In this document: positions 8,410-16,555 of the stretch, piece after piece
Numbering within the stretch: position 1 is the stretch's first letter
Layout of the letters: each line of letters opens with the position of its first letter
DNA from: Bifidobacterium simiiventris
Lineage (GTDB): Bacteria > Actinomycetota > Actinomycetes > Actinomycetales > Bifidobacteriaceae
Assembly: GCF_019331715.1 (NCBI RefSeq)
Contig: NZ_JAHBBG010000005.1
Coordinates: forward strand, 1-64,000
Length of the DNA stretch: 64,000 bases
Direction: 5' to 3'
The notes under the pieces: generated by a model
Databases searched by the model: none
The model's input: only the letters and a program-made list of their open reading frames with translations
Told to the model about the DNA's origin: nothing
Made by a program: the position numbers and the translations under genes

Positions 8410-8626
8410 GGCCGTAACTCAACATAACCACCATCCCCCTATTGAGTTGCAGCCTCCGGCGGACCGCAAAACGGCCTTGACTCGACATCATCGTTTTCCC
8501 ATTGAGTTACGGTCGTTTTTCGCATTGGAGACGACCGCGACCCAACATCATCGCCATCCCATTGTTGAGGTGCGGTCATTTTCCACCTCGGAAACGGCCG
8601 TACCTCAACAAGAACGAGTCATACGG
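8410..8626. repeat. Tandem array of four related hairpins, about 61-bp period
   Basis: Four imperfect inverted repeats follow one another at 8410-8454, 8471-8516, 8533-8577 and 8598-8626. Left arms read GGCCGTAACTCAA, GGCCTTGACTCGA, GACCGCGACCCAACA and GGCCGTACCTCAAC. Right arms of the first three read TTGAGTTGCAGCC, TTGAGTTACGGTC and TGTTGAGGTGCGGTC. The arms differ between units but mostly still pair, so the fold is conserved. T runs (for example TTTTT at 8516-8520 and TTTT after unit 3) flank the stems. The array fills the gap between two convergent genes. Tandem bidirectional terminators or a REP/BIME-like element are the simplest readings. Confidence 0.8.
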
Positions 8627-8635
8627 CAACGCCGG

Positions 8636-9583
8636 TCAGCCGATCAGATGCCGACGGGATGGCCGGATCTCGCGTCGTGCCGTCATCCGGTCGACGGCGA
8701 ACGCGCATACCGCGAACAGCAGCAGCGAGAACACGAACGGAATCCATGCGACGTACGAGATGACCTGCCGCTCGCCCACGTCACGGATCACACTGCCGGA
8801 CAGCAGGTTCTTCACCCAGTACAGCGCCCGCGGCAACGCTCCATCGTATTGGTCACCCGTATACCACCACGGACCAGCCACCGTATATACGGCGACCACC
8901 GCGATCAGCAGCAGCGAGCCGCCCGCCCAGCGCATCACGCCGCCGTTGAACGCCCATGCAATCAACGCGCCTGCCAGCATGCCCAGCGAGGCGACGATCA
9001 GCATCATCGAGAATATCTTCATCGACATATACAGCCAATCGAACGGCACGGCAACCGGCTCACTGCACACCGCACGGTTCGCCAACGTTCCGACCGGACA
9101 ATCGGTTCCCGCGAACTGGAATCGCCCGGATCGTTCCCCTTGCAGATACAGCAGTACGCCCAACGGCGAGCGCAACAGATCGTCCTGTTGGGATTCCGTC
9201 GCGGATCGCACCGTTCGCGTCAGTAACGCCCCGGCGTACTGCACCGGCATGAGGATGAGCGTCGTCGCGGCGGCGATCGTCACGTTCGCGATCATGCCGA
9301 CGTTCGCGAACGATCGGCGCGATACGCCGTGGCACAGTTCGACGTCGAAGAATCCGACGAACCAGATCACGCCGACCAGGAACAGGAACGGGAACATGCG
9401 GGCTTCGGCGTCCACGGGAAATGCGGCAGATTCGGAACCCGACTCCGTGAGCTGCACATACACGCGGTAGGCGGAGATGCCGAGCGTCGCCAGAGGAATG
9501 GCGAGCATCACCGCATAGAGAATCGCGCAACGTTTCGTCATCGCGACAAACTGGCGGCTGAGATGCGATTGTGGTCTGATCAT
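8636..9583 (-). CDS. ABC transporter membrane subunit of a YtrA-type module
   Basis: Integral membrane protein of 315 residues with hydrophobic stretches near residues 19-38, 64-82, 93-115, 184-211, 217-237 and 280-300, consistent with six helices. No named family is clear from the sequence alone. A large loop after helix 3 contains two cysteines (TDCPVGTLANRAVC) that could form an extracytoplasmic disulphide. The gene starts 3 bp after the ABC ATPase stop, with GGGGAG upstream, and closes the order GntR regulator / ATPase / membrane protein. That order matches YtrA-type ABC-2-like efflux or cell-envelope stress modules. The substrate is unknown. Confidence 0.72.
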   Translation of the reverse strand: MIRPQSHLSRQFVAMTKRCAILYAVMLAIPLATLGISAYRVYVQLTESGSESAAFPVDAEARMFPFLFLVGVIWFVGFFDVELCHGVSRRSFANVGMIANVTIAAATTLILMPVQYAGALLTRTVRSATESQQDDLLRSPLGVLLYLQGERSGRFQFAGTDCPVGTLANRAVCSEPVAVPFDWLYMSMKIFSMMLIVASLGMLAGALIAWAFNGGVMRWAGGSLLLIAVVAVYTVAGPWWYTGDQYDGALPRALYWVKNLLSGSVIRDVGERQVISYVAWIPFVFSLLLFAVCAFAVDRMTARREIRPSRRHLIG

Positions 9584-9586
9584 GGT

Positions 9587-10510
9587 TCACCGCTCCCCTG
9601 CGTTCGTTGTCATTGGTGTCGGGTCGGCCGCGGCATCGCCCGCAACATTGCCCGATTGCCCGGTCGCTGCGATGACGTAATCCTGCAAGCTCAGTCCGCT
9701 GGCGAAGATGCCTTCGGGCAGGTCGTTCGCGTCGATCTCGCCACGAACGGTCACGCTGGCCAGTCGGCCCATTTGCTCCTTCGCGACGACGCCCAGTCCG
9801 GCGTCCGCGATGAACTCGTCCACCGTATTCTCGTCGCCCACCAGCATCGCGGCGCGCGAGTCGACCGCTTCGGCGGCGAATTCATCCACGACATGACCTT
9901 GGTCGAGAATGATCGCGCGTTCGATGACGTGCGCGATCTCGTCAATAACGTGCGTCGAGATGACTATGGTCCGCGGCCGTTCCGCGTACGATTCGAGCAG
10001 GAACCGGTAGAACAGCTGCCGGTTGGCCGCGTCGAGGCCACTCACCGGTTCGTCGAGCAGCAGCACGTCGACCGGCACGCACAGCGCGGCGACCAATTGC
10101 ACGATCTGCCGCTGGCCGAGCGACAGGTTGCCGTACATCGCGCCCGGCACGACGCCGAATTCGGCGAGCATGCGAGAGCAGAATCCCCAGTCGAAGCCGC
10201 CGTAGTAGCGTTCCTCACGACGGAAGATCGCGCTCAGGCGCACCGGCCAGAGGAACGGGCGGGTTTCGTTGACGAGGTAGATGCGGCCCTGCGCGATTTC
10301 GTTGTCGCGAACGTTGGCACCGTCGAGCATGACCATGCCGGATGTCGGCAGCAGACGATTGGCGATAAGCCCAAGCAGGGTGGATTTGCCGGCGCCGTTG
10401 CGGCCGAACAAGCCGTAGATGACCGGCTGCACGGTGAGATTGACATGGTCAAGCGCGGGTTTGGCGCCGTTGCCGTAGGTTTTGGTGAGATTGGTGATGG
10501 TGAGGCTCAT
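9587..10510 (-). CDS. ABC transporter ATP-binding protein (YtrB-like)
   Basis: Cytoplasmic ATPase of 307 residues driving the adjacent membrane subunit. Walker A is GRNGAGKST at about residues 38-46. The signature is a divergent LSLGQRQ in place of LSGGQ. Walker B is VLLLDEPVSGLD, followed by the switch histidine in VISTHVIDE. The C-terminal roughly 90 residues are a non-catalytic extension. The ATG overlaps the stop of the GntR gene by 4 bp (ATGA), indicating translational coupling. Single-ATPase/GntR modules of this kind in Gram-positives respond to envelope-active compounds; that role is inference here. Confidence 0.9.
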   Translation of the reverse strand: MSLTITNLTKTYGNGAKPALDHVNLTVQPVIYGLFGRNGAGKSTLLGLIANRLLPTSGMVMLDGANVRDNEIAQGRIYLVNETRPFLWPVRLSAIFRREERYYGGFDWGFCSRMLAEFGVVPGAMYGNLSLGQRQIVQLVAALCVPVDVLLLDEPVSGLDAANRQLFYRFLLESYAERPRTIVISTHVIDEIAHVIERAIILDQGHVVDEFAAEAVDSRAAMLVGDENTVDEFIADAGLGVVAKEQMGRLASVTVRGEIDANDLPEGIFASGLSLQDYVIAATGQSGNVAGDAAADPTPMTTNAGER

Positions 10511-10875
10511 GACCGGTAGCCTTTCTCGATGATGGCGACGAGTTCGTCTGCGGTGATACCGAGCCGCCTGGCCTCGGCGACGAACCGCACGACTTGTTCG
10601 GTGAGGAATTCCTCGCGTTTGGCGGCTTTCGCCCGCCCGGCAGCACCTGGGGTGACGAACATGCCCAGTCCGCGGCGTTTCTCGAGCAGCCCCTGTTCGA
10701 CGAGCAGGTTCATTCCTTTGAGCACAGTCGCCGGGTTGATGCGGTAGGCCGAGGAGATTTCCGTGGTGCTGGGCACCTGATCGCCGTCGCAGTAGGTGCC
10801 GGCGATGATCGCCTCGTTGAGTTGGTCGGCGACCTGCCGAAACAGCGGGACGCCGTTGGAATCGTCGAAATGCAC
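10507..10875 (-). CDS. GntR family regulator, YtrA subfamily
   Basis: Short GntR regulator of 122 residues: an N-terminal winged helix (VPLFRQVADQLNEAIIAG ... LPST-type segment VPSTTEISSAYRINPATV) and a short helical tail instead of a large effector domain, as in YtrA. It starts with GTG; an AAGGAGGT lies about 11 bases upstream. It heads the operon with the ABC ATPase and membrane protein. It probably represses its own promoter through the palindrome at 10941-10980. The inducer is unknown. Confidence 0.9.
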   Translation of the reverse strand: MHFDDSNGVPLFRQVADQLNEAIIAGTYCDGDQVPSTTEISSAYRINPATVLKGMNLLVEQGLLEKRRGLGMFVTPGAAGRAKAAKREEFLTEQVVRFVAEARRLGITADELVAIIEKGYRS

Positions 10876-10940
10876 GGGTTACGGCCACCTCCTTCGGTCA
10901 GGACGTGATGATCGTTGTCGTCCCAGCGTCGCATGAACCT

Positions 10941-10980
10941 CATTGGTTCATTACTTATGTAACTAACCATATAACCAATG
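10941..10980. promoter_or_regulatory. Candidate operator of the GntR/ABC operon
   Basis: CATTGGTT (10941-10948) and AACCAATG (10973-10980) form a perfect inverted repeat. An inner imperfect palindrome reads GGTTCATTACTTATGTAACT then AACC. The AT-rich core contrasts with its GC-rich surroundings and lies 65-105 bp upstream of the GntR start. YtrA-type regulators bind long palindromes over their own promoter, so autoregulation is likely. No clear -35/-10 pair could be fixed. Confidence 0.5.
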
Positions 10981-11016
10981 GGACGGAACGTCAATAACAC
11001 ACATGATCGTGTCGCG

Positions 11017-11772
11017 CTACAGCGACGCGGCTTCGATGAGCTGGCGCGTGTAGTCGGATTGCGGATCACCGAGCACTGCAGCGGACGGCCCACATTCCTC
11101 GACGCGCCCGCCGTGGAGCACGAGGATGCGGTCGGCGATGTGCTGGACGACGCCGAGATCGTGCGACACCATGATGATCGCTGTTTCACGATGTGTTTCA
11201 CGGATGACGGCGAAGGCGTCAAGGATCTGGATGCGCGCGGTCACGTCGATCGCGCTCATCGGTTCGTCGGCAAGGATGATCTTCGGCTCGTTGACAATCG
11301 CGCGAGCGATGGCGACGCGTTGCGCCTGGCCGCCGGACAGATCGATCGGATAGCGGCGCGCGAACACGGCCGGGTCGAGGCCGACGGTGCGCAACGCCGC
11401 GTTGGCACGCGCTTCAATGTCGCCGCGAGACAGATCGCGATGTTGGATCAGCAACGGCTCCGAGACGGACCGCGCGACGCGCCAGCGCGGATCGAGCGAG
11501 GAGAACGGGTCCTGGAATACGAGTCCGGATTCGCGACGGATGCCGCCGCCCGCATAGTCGACGGTGCCGGAATCGGCGGATTCAAGGCCAAGCATGATGC
11601 GGGTCAGCGTCGATTTGCCTGAACCCGAGCCGCCGATGACGGCGAGGCACTCGCCCGGATACACGTCGGCGGATACGTCGAAGAGCACCTGACGACGGGC
11701 GTTGCGACGGCCGAAGGATTTATTGATGTGGCGGGCGGAGAGGAGTGGCTTGTTCATGATGGTCATCCTCAT
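11017..11772 (-). CDS. Peptide-type ABC importer ATPase (DppF/OppF-like)
   Basis: Cytoplasmic ATPase of 251 residues, last gene of a five-gene peptide or nickel type ABC operon. Walker A is GGSGSGKST, the signature is LSGGQAQRVAIA, and Walker B is IILADEPMSAIDV. It lacks the C-terminal oligopeptide extension with zinc-binding cysteines of some OppF proteins. The start overlaps the preceding ATPase gene by 4 bp (ATGA); an ATG at 11757 with GAGG nine bases upstream is a plausible alternative. It pairs with the ATPase at 11769-12542. The substrate could be a peptide, a metal complex or another small molecule. Confidence 0.92.
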   Translation of the reverse strand: MRMTIMNKPLLSARHINKSFGRRNARRQVLFDVSADVYPGECLAVIGGSGSGKSTLTRIMLGLESADSGTVDYAGGGIRRESGLVFQDPFSSLDPRWRVARSVSEPLLIQHRDLSRGDIEARANAALRTVGLDPAVFARRYPIDLSGGQAQRVAIARAIVNEPKIILADEPMSAIDVTARIQILDAFAVIRETHRETAIIMVSHDLGVVQHIADRILVLHGGRVEECGPSAAVLGDPQSDYTRQLIEAASL

Positions 11773-12542
11773 TTGATGCTCAGGGAGAGGGCGCGGGCGG
11801 CGGAGACGAGGCGGGCGGATTCGGGAGTGGATGGATGCGCAAGCAGGTCGGCGGTGTCGCCGGAGTCGGCGATCGCACCGCCGGCGAGCACGTAGCAGCG
11901 CGTGGTGGCGTGGGCGAGCACGGCGAAATCATGGGTGATGAACAGCATGGATGCGCCGGCGTCGTCGACCAGCGAGACGAGCAGGTCGACGATCTGGCGT
12001 TGGACGATCGAATCGAGCGCCGTGGTCGGCTCGTCGGCGATGATGAATCGCGGCGAGGTGATCAATGCGGTCGCGATGCCGACGCGCTGCTGCTGCCCGC
12101 CGGACAGTTCGTGCGGATACTTGCCCATCACGTCAGACGGCAATCCGACCTTACCGAGCATCGCGCGCACGCGATCCTGCCGTTCACTGCGAGTCAGGTC
12201 GTAGTGCAGTCGTAGCGGCAACGCGATCTGCTGCTCGACGGTCATCACCGGATTGAGTGAGACGGCCGGATTCTGGAACACCATGCCCATATATCGACCG
12301 CGCAGGTCGGCCAACGTCGCATCATCCGTGCCGACGATCTGCTGATCGCCGACCAAAATCGAACCGGACACCGTCGCGTTCGCCGGCAGCAGCCCCATAA
12401 TCGCGCGCGAGATCATCGACTTGCCTGACCCTGACGAGCCGACCAATCCGACCCGCTCTCCGTCGGCGATGTCCATGTCCACGTCCCGAACAATGGACTT
12501 CCCTCCGATCGCCACGTTCAATCCTCGAACCTCAACGCTCAT
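11769..12542 (-). CDS. Peptide-type ABC importer ATPase (DppD-like)
   Basis: Cytoplasmic ATPase of 257 residues. Walker A is GSSGSGKSM at about residues 36-44, the signature is LSGGQQQRVGIATAL, Walker B is FIIADEPTTALDS and the H-loop is LFITHDFAVLA. The ATG at 12542 has AAGGAG six bases upstream and overlaps the permease stop by 4 bp. A longer open frame upstream covers the permease gene and was rejected. It is a little short for DppD (usually about 320 residues) because it lacks the C-terminal extension. Confidence 0.92.
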   Translation of the reverse strand: MSVEVRGLNVAIGGKSIVRDVDMDIADGERVGLVGSSGSGKSMISRAIMGLLPANATVSGSILVGDQQIVGTDDATLADLRGRYMGMVFQNPAVSLNPVMTVEQQIALPLRLHYDLTRSERQDRVRAMLGKVGLPSDVMGKYPHELSGGQQQRVGIATALITSPRFIIADEPTTALDSIVQRQIVDLLVSLVDDAGASMLFITHDFAVLAHATTRCYVLAGGAIADSGDTADLLAHPSTPESARLVSAARALSLSIK

Positions 12543-13390
12543 TGCGCGCTCTCCTTCCGCAGTTCGGGATTGGTCAACGGGTCGATGGCGTCGCGCAGCA
12601 CGTCGCCGAAGATGTTGAGCGCGACGACGACCACCGTGACGATCAGACCGGGCCACAGCACTGTCAGCGGATACACGTTGATGAACTTGACCGACGTGGC
12701 GAGCGAATGTCCCCAGCTCGGCACGCCGCTCGGCACGCCGATGCCCAGATACGTGAGCCCGCTTTCGGCCAATACCGCCGTTCCGGCCGACAAGGAGAGC
12801 TGCACGAGCAACACTGGCAGCGTGTTCGGCACGATATGCCGCATGAACGTCCACCAGCCGGACGCGCCATTGGACAACGCGGATTCGACGTACGACGACC
12901 GTGCGGCGAGCAGTGCGGCGGGACGGGCGACTCGCGCGAGATTCAGTCCGTACCCGAATCCGCAGGCGACGACGATCACGACGATCGACGCACCAAGCGG
13001 CACGGCGAGGATGAGCGCGAGCAGCACGGTCGGTATGGAAATCAGTGCGTCCACGATCACGACGGATGCGGAGGCGAGCGCGGAGGCCCGCGCGACCATC
13101 GCCGCGACGAGCAGCAGTCCGAGCGCGGCCGCGAACAATACCGTCAGGATCACGATGAGCAGGTTCGTGCGCGAACCGGCCATCAGCCAGCTCAACACGT
13201 CGGCCCCGGTGCCGTCGGTGCCGAGCCAGTGCGCGGCGGACGGCTTCGCCCACACGTGGTAGCCGTCGGTCGCAAGCAACGGCTGCGGCGTCCAGAATAG
13301 AGAAACAAGAGCGACAAGCAACCATAGGCCGAGCACGGTCAGCGCGAATTTGCCTTCGGCGCGTCGCCACATGGAACGAACGACGATCAT
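12539..13390 (-). CDS. Peptide-type ABC importer permease (DppC-like)
   Basis: Membrane subunit of 283 residues with an N-terminal helix at about residues 15-33 and a BPD_transp_1 domain. The coupling segment reads SYVESALSNGASGWWTFMRHIVPN, the EAA-loop position of the DppC family, although the usual ExARxxGAS core is altered. The motif AHWLGTDGTGADVLSWLMAGSR matches the DppC hallmark HxLGTDxxGRDxxS. It is separated from the preceding permease by 106 bp containing a repeat element; the other junctions in this operon are overlaps. Confidence 0.9.
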   Translation of the reverse strand: MIVVRSMWRRAEGKFALTVLGLWLLVALVSLFWTPQPLLATDGYHVWAKPSAAHWLGTDGTGADVLSWLMAGSRTNLLIVILTVLFAAALGLLLVAAMVARASALASASVVIVDALISIPTVLLALILAVPLGASIVVIVVACGFGYGLNLARVARPAALLAARSSYVESALSNGASGWWTFMRHIVPNTLPVLLVQLSLSAGTAVLAESGLTYLGIGVPSGVPSWGHSLATSVKFINVYPLTVLWPGLIVTVVVVALNIFGDVLRDAIDPLTNPELRKESAQ

Positions 13391-13511
13391 GCGATCACCT
13401 CACTGCGAAGTGTGGAGATCTCTCCGCTCGCCGCGCTCGGTCGAGATGACAGGAAAGACGAAACGCCAGATCGAGATGACCGAACAAAGATTGCGATCAT
13501 GCGATCACCTC
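13385..13511. repeat. 17-bp direct repeat enclosing a REP-like insert between permease genes
   Basis: GATCATGCGATCACCTC occurs at 13385-13401 and again at 13495-13511. The repeats span the start of the DppC-like gene and the end of the DppB-like gene. Between them, about 13410-13450, lies a segment with core CTCGCCGCGCTCGGTCGAGA followed by TGAC, a type of dispersed intergenic palindrome seen in many bacterial genomes. TCGAGATGAC is itself repeated at 13441-13450 and 13471-13480. The arrangement looks like an insert flanked by a duplication, leaving both reading frames intact. Confidence 0.65.
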
Positions 13512-14474
13512 CGAAATGGTGCCGGCGGCGGCGAGCCGCGGGTCGAGCGCACGATGCAGAAGGTCGACCACGAGACCGACGGCCAGGAAGAACGCGGCGA
13601 GCATGAACAGTTCGCTTTGCACGGCGACCAGATCGCGGTTGCCGACGTCGGTGACGAGTCCGGAACCGATGCCGGGTAGCGCGAACAGGTTCTCGATGAC
13701 CATGACGCCGGTGATCATCTCCGCGAACGTCAGGCCGATCACCGACACGAGTTGCGGCGTAGCAAGCCGCAGTCCGACGCGGATCACGGCCTGGCGACGC
13801 GTCATGCCGCACGCCATCGCCATGTCGACATGCCCGGAGGCCGCGATATCGCCCAATGCGGAACGCGTGTACCGCATCAGTCCGGCCCCGACGATGATGC
13901 CGACCGACAACGCCGGCAGCACGAGCGACCACAGGGCATCCCCCGGCGCACCCCAGCCGTTCATCGGAAACCCTTGCGAGGGGAACAGCCCGATCAGACC
14001 GGTGCCGCGCGAGAACAGCAGGATGAGCAGCAGTCCGCCCCACAGGGCCGGAATCGCGCCGCCGATCAGACCGACGACATGGAACACGGTCCGCGCCCAC
14101 GACGAGCGGGCCAGCGTCGCCGCCACGCCGAGCGGAATGCCGATCAGCATCGCGATCAGCAGACCGAGCACGATCAGCGGAAACGTGATCGCGGCCCGTG
14201 CGCCGATCAGCGAGGTCACCGACCGTCCGGTCAGGATCGACGTGCCGAAATCACCGCGCAGCAACCCGCCCATCCAGTCGGCATACTGCACGGTCAGCGG
14301 CCGGTTCAATCCGAACTGTTCGCGCAGCGCCTCCACGCGCGACGCCGGCGAGTTGAGTCCGGCCATCACCGACGCGACGTCGCCCGGCAGAATCCGCAAC
14401 GCCGCAAACACGACGACGGATATGCCGAACAGCGCCGCGACAAACAGCAGCAGTCGTCTGAGAAGAAATCGCAT
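13497..14474 (-). CDS. Peptide-type ABC importer permease (DppB-like)
   Basis: Membrane subunit of 325 residues with the family hallmark N-terminus: a helix at about residues 7-27 followed by LRILPGDVASVMAG and the QFGLNRPLTVQYADWM segment. The C-terminal domain has five further helices. The coupling region reads HVDMAMACGMTRRQAVIRVGLR. It lies just downstream of the binding-protein gene, with a 293-bp repeat-rich gap between. With the second permease, two ATPases and binding protein it forms a complete importer. Confidence 0.92.
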   Translation of the reverse strand: MRFLLRRLLLFVAALFGISVVVFAALRILPGDVASVMAGLNSPASRVEALREQFGLNRPLTVQYADWMGGLLRGDFGTSILTGRSVTSLIGARAAITFPLIVLGLLIAMLIGIPLGVAATLARSSWARTVFHVVGLIGGAIPALWGGLLLILLFSRGTGLIGLFPSQGFPMNGWGAPGDALWSLVLPALSVGIIVGAGLMRYTRSALGDIAASGHVDMAMACGMTRRQAVIRVGLRLATPQLVSVIGLTFAEMITGVMVIENLFALPGIGSGLVTDVGNRDLVAVQSELFMLAAFFLAVGLVVDLLHRALDPRLAAAGTISEVIA

Positions 14475-14509
14475 GCGCGGCTCCTTGGTTGTGATGTGGT
14501 CGGGTGTAC

Positions 14510-14688
14510 GCTCCCTCAGTCACGACTTCGTCGTGCCAGCTCCCTCAGCCGAGGGAGCCGAGGCTCCGCCAGCTTTTAACGGATACGCAACGGAAACAGC
14601 TCAACGAGCGTGGGAGCGGGAATGTTCTGTTCACGACCGTAAGACTCGGCCGAGCGGCCCGGAGCGTGTCGAGAATAGAACATTCCCG
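14510..14688. repeat. Repeat-rich gap with several hairpins
   Basis: This fills most of the 293-bp gap inside the importer operon. GCTCCCTCAG occurs at 14510-14519 and 14539-14548. CACGA/TCGTG (14521-14535) and CTCCCTC/GAGGGAG (14540-14557) form hairpins. A larger element has perfect 12-bp arms CGGGAATGTTCT (14617-14628) and AGAACATTCCCG (14677-14688) around 48 bases that can pair further. These look like dispersed intergenic palindromes. Here they could attenuate transcription so that binding protein is made in excess over permeases. Confidence 0.7.
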
Positions 14689-14767
14689 ATCCCGCGCGGT
14701 CACCATGCAATCAGGAACGGTTCAATCGATGCGCGGTCACTGCACCGAACTTCCGCGGTGTCAGCTC

Positions 14768-16393
14768 CTACTTCGTGTAGGTGACGTTGTAGAGGGGCAG
14801 GAAGGTCTGGTTGAGGTTGACCGGGAAGCCGGAAACGCCGTTGACCCAAACGGTGGTGACGCGGTAGTTGAACAGCCAGTCGGCCGGCGCATCCTCGGAC
14901 ACGAGCTTGGCGGCCTTGGCGAGCAATTCGTCGCGTTCGCTGTCGGAGGTCGCGGCGATGGCCTGCGCGTACAGGTCCTGCACGTCCTTGTTGTCGTAGT
15001 TGTAGTAGTACGTCGGGTCGGCCCACTGGTAGAAGTCGTGACTTTCGTTGTGGTCGACGAGCGAGATGTCGTAGTCCTTGTTCGTGTACACGTCCTGCAG
15101 CCACGTGGAGAACTCGACCACGTTGACCTTCAGGTCGATGCCGATCTTGGCGAGCTGCGAGCGCAGCTGGTCGCCGAGCTCGGTGCCGTAGATGTTCGCG
15201 TAGGTCAGGGTGAGCGTGAGCGGCTTGGATTCGGAATAGCCGGCTTCGGCCATGAGCGACTTGGCCTTGTCGAGGTCGTACGGATAGAGGCCGGTGAGAT
15301 CCTCGTAGCCGGGGTCGAGCGACGGGATCGGGCCGCCGAGCGCCTTGTCGGCGCCGCCGCGCGAGGCGATGAGTTCCTCGTGGTTGATGGCGTAGCGGAT
15401 GGCCTGGCGCACGCGCTTGTCGGACGTGTTCTTGCCCTTCGAGTTGAACGCCATCACGTACTTGTCGGTGTCGTCGCCGGCCTTGACCGTGTAGTGCTCG
15501 CTGTCGGAGGTGAACGGCGAGGCGAGGTTTTCGGTGATCGGCGCGAGCACCTGCACGGTGCCGGATTTGAGCGCATTCACGGCCGCGTTGTCGTCGGCGA
15601 GGTACTTGATGACGACGTTCTCGGTTTTGGCCTTGTGCGTGCCCCAGTATTTCGGGTTGGCCTTGAGCGTGATCGAATCGTTGGTGACGAATTTGGCGAC
15701 GGTATACGGGCCGGAGCCGATCGCCTCGGTTTTCGCGTCGTACTTGGCGTCCTTGTCGAAGACGAGGCCGGGGCGGCCAGTGAGCGTCCACAGCAGGTTC
15801 GAGTTGGCGGTCTTGAGCGTGATCGTCACGGTGTTCGCGGCGTCGTCGGAGGCGACCGACTTGACCATGCTCAGGCTGTCGGCGTCGTGGTACTGGTTCT
15901 TGATGAGCTCGTTGATGGACCATGCGACGTCTTCGGCGGTGAGCTTGTCGCCGTTGGAGAACGTCATGTTCTCGTTGAGATGGAACGTGTAAGTCAGGCC
16001 GTCCTTGCTTTCGTCCCAGCTTTTCGCGATGGACGGCACGACCTGGTTGTTCTCGTCGCGGGCGACGAGTCCTTCGTACACGTTGCCGATGAGCACCTGG
16101 TCGAGTGCGGAGCCGGACGTGTTGCGGATGTCGAGATTGGTGGGGGCGAGTTTGAGGCCGATCGTGACGGTGTCGGCGGCGGAGGTCGCGCTGCCGGTGC
16201 CGACGACGTTCGGATTGGTTGACGACTTCGGTTTGGCGAGATTGACGCCGACGATGATCGCGACCGCGACGATCACGCCGATGATGGCTCCCAGCCACCA
16301 GCGGCCGTTCTGCTTGCGCGCCTTGGCGCGGCCTTCGAGACTGCTGTCCGTGGTTGCGCCGGTCTGCCCGTGCGCACCATTGTTGTCTGACAT
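14768..16393 (-). CDS. Family 5 extracellular solute-binding protein, membrane-anchored
   Basis: Binding protein of 541 residues (SBP_bac_5, the peptide/nickel-binding family) and first gene of the importer operon. It shows VTIGLKLAPTNLDIR, the QVLIGNVYEGLV segment and the GSGPYTVAKF motif near the middle, all typical of the family. Unusually, it has no signal peptide with lipobox. A basic N-terminal tail of about 42 residues is followed by a helix (WWLGAIIGVIVAVAIIVGVNLA) at about 43-65, so it is probably tethered by a transmembrane anchor. The ATG at 16393 has GAGGA seven bases upstream. The ligand is unknown. Confidence 0.92.
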   Translation of the reverse strand: MSDNNGAHGQTGATTDSSLEGRAKARKQNGRWWLGAIIGVIVAVAIIVGVNLAKPKSSTNPNVVGTGSATSAADTVTIGLKLAPTNLDIRNTSGSALDQVLIGNVYEGLVARDENNQVVPSIAKSWDESKDGLTYTFHLNENMTFSNGDKLTAEDVAWSINELIKNQYHDADSLSMVKSVASDDAANTVTITLKTANSNLLWTLTGRPGLVFDKDAKYDAKTEAIGSGPYTVAKFVTNDSITLKANPKYWGTHKAKTENVVIKYLADDNAAVNALKSGTVQVLAPITENLASPFTSDSEHYTVKAGDDTDKYVMAFNSKGKNTSDKRVRQAIRYAINHEELIASRGGADKALGGPIPSLDPGYEDLTGLYPYDLDKAKSLMAEAGYSESKPLTLTLTYANIYGTELGDQLRSQLAKIGIDLKVNVVEFSTWLQDVYTNKDYDISLVDHNESHDFYQWADPTYYYNYDNKDVQDLYAQAIAATSDSERDELLAKAAKLVSEDAPADWLFNYRVTTVWVNGVSGFPVNLNQTFLPLYNVTYTK

Positions 16394-16555
16394 GGTTCTT
16401 CCTCTTGAATTATGCACTGTATATGACAAAACGGCTGGCCGCCCATACGGGTCGACCGCCGTTCGTCATTGTATCGCCGGGTCCGGCCGGATATGCGCCG
16501 CCGCTTAGGACGTGGCCGGCCCCGGCCTGTCGCCCCCCAATCCGGCCGGCCGGCG

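Noticed and set aside
8410..8626. CRISPR array.
   Set aside because: Units are inverted repeats that diverge from each other, there are no unique spacers of constant length, and no cas genes are present.
13402..13494. Insertion sequence between the permease genes.
   Set aside because: The insert is under 100 bp with no transposase; it fits a REP-like dispersed element better.
13387..14100. Alternative 237-residue frame over the DppB-like gene and the repeat.
   Set aside because: Arg-rich shadow frame; the overlapping frame has clear permease helices and motifs.
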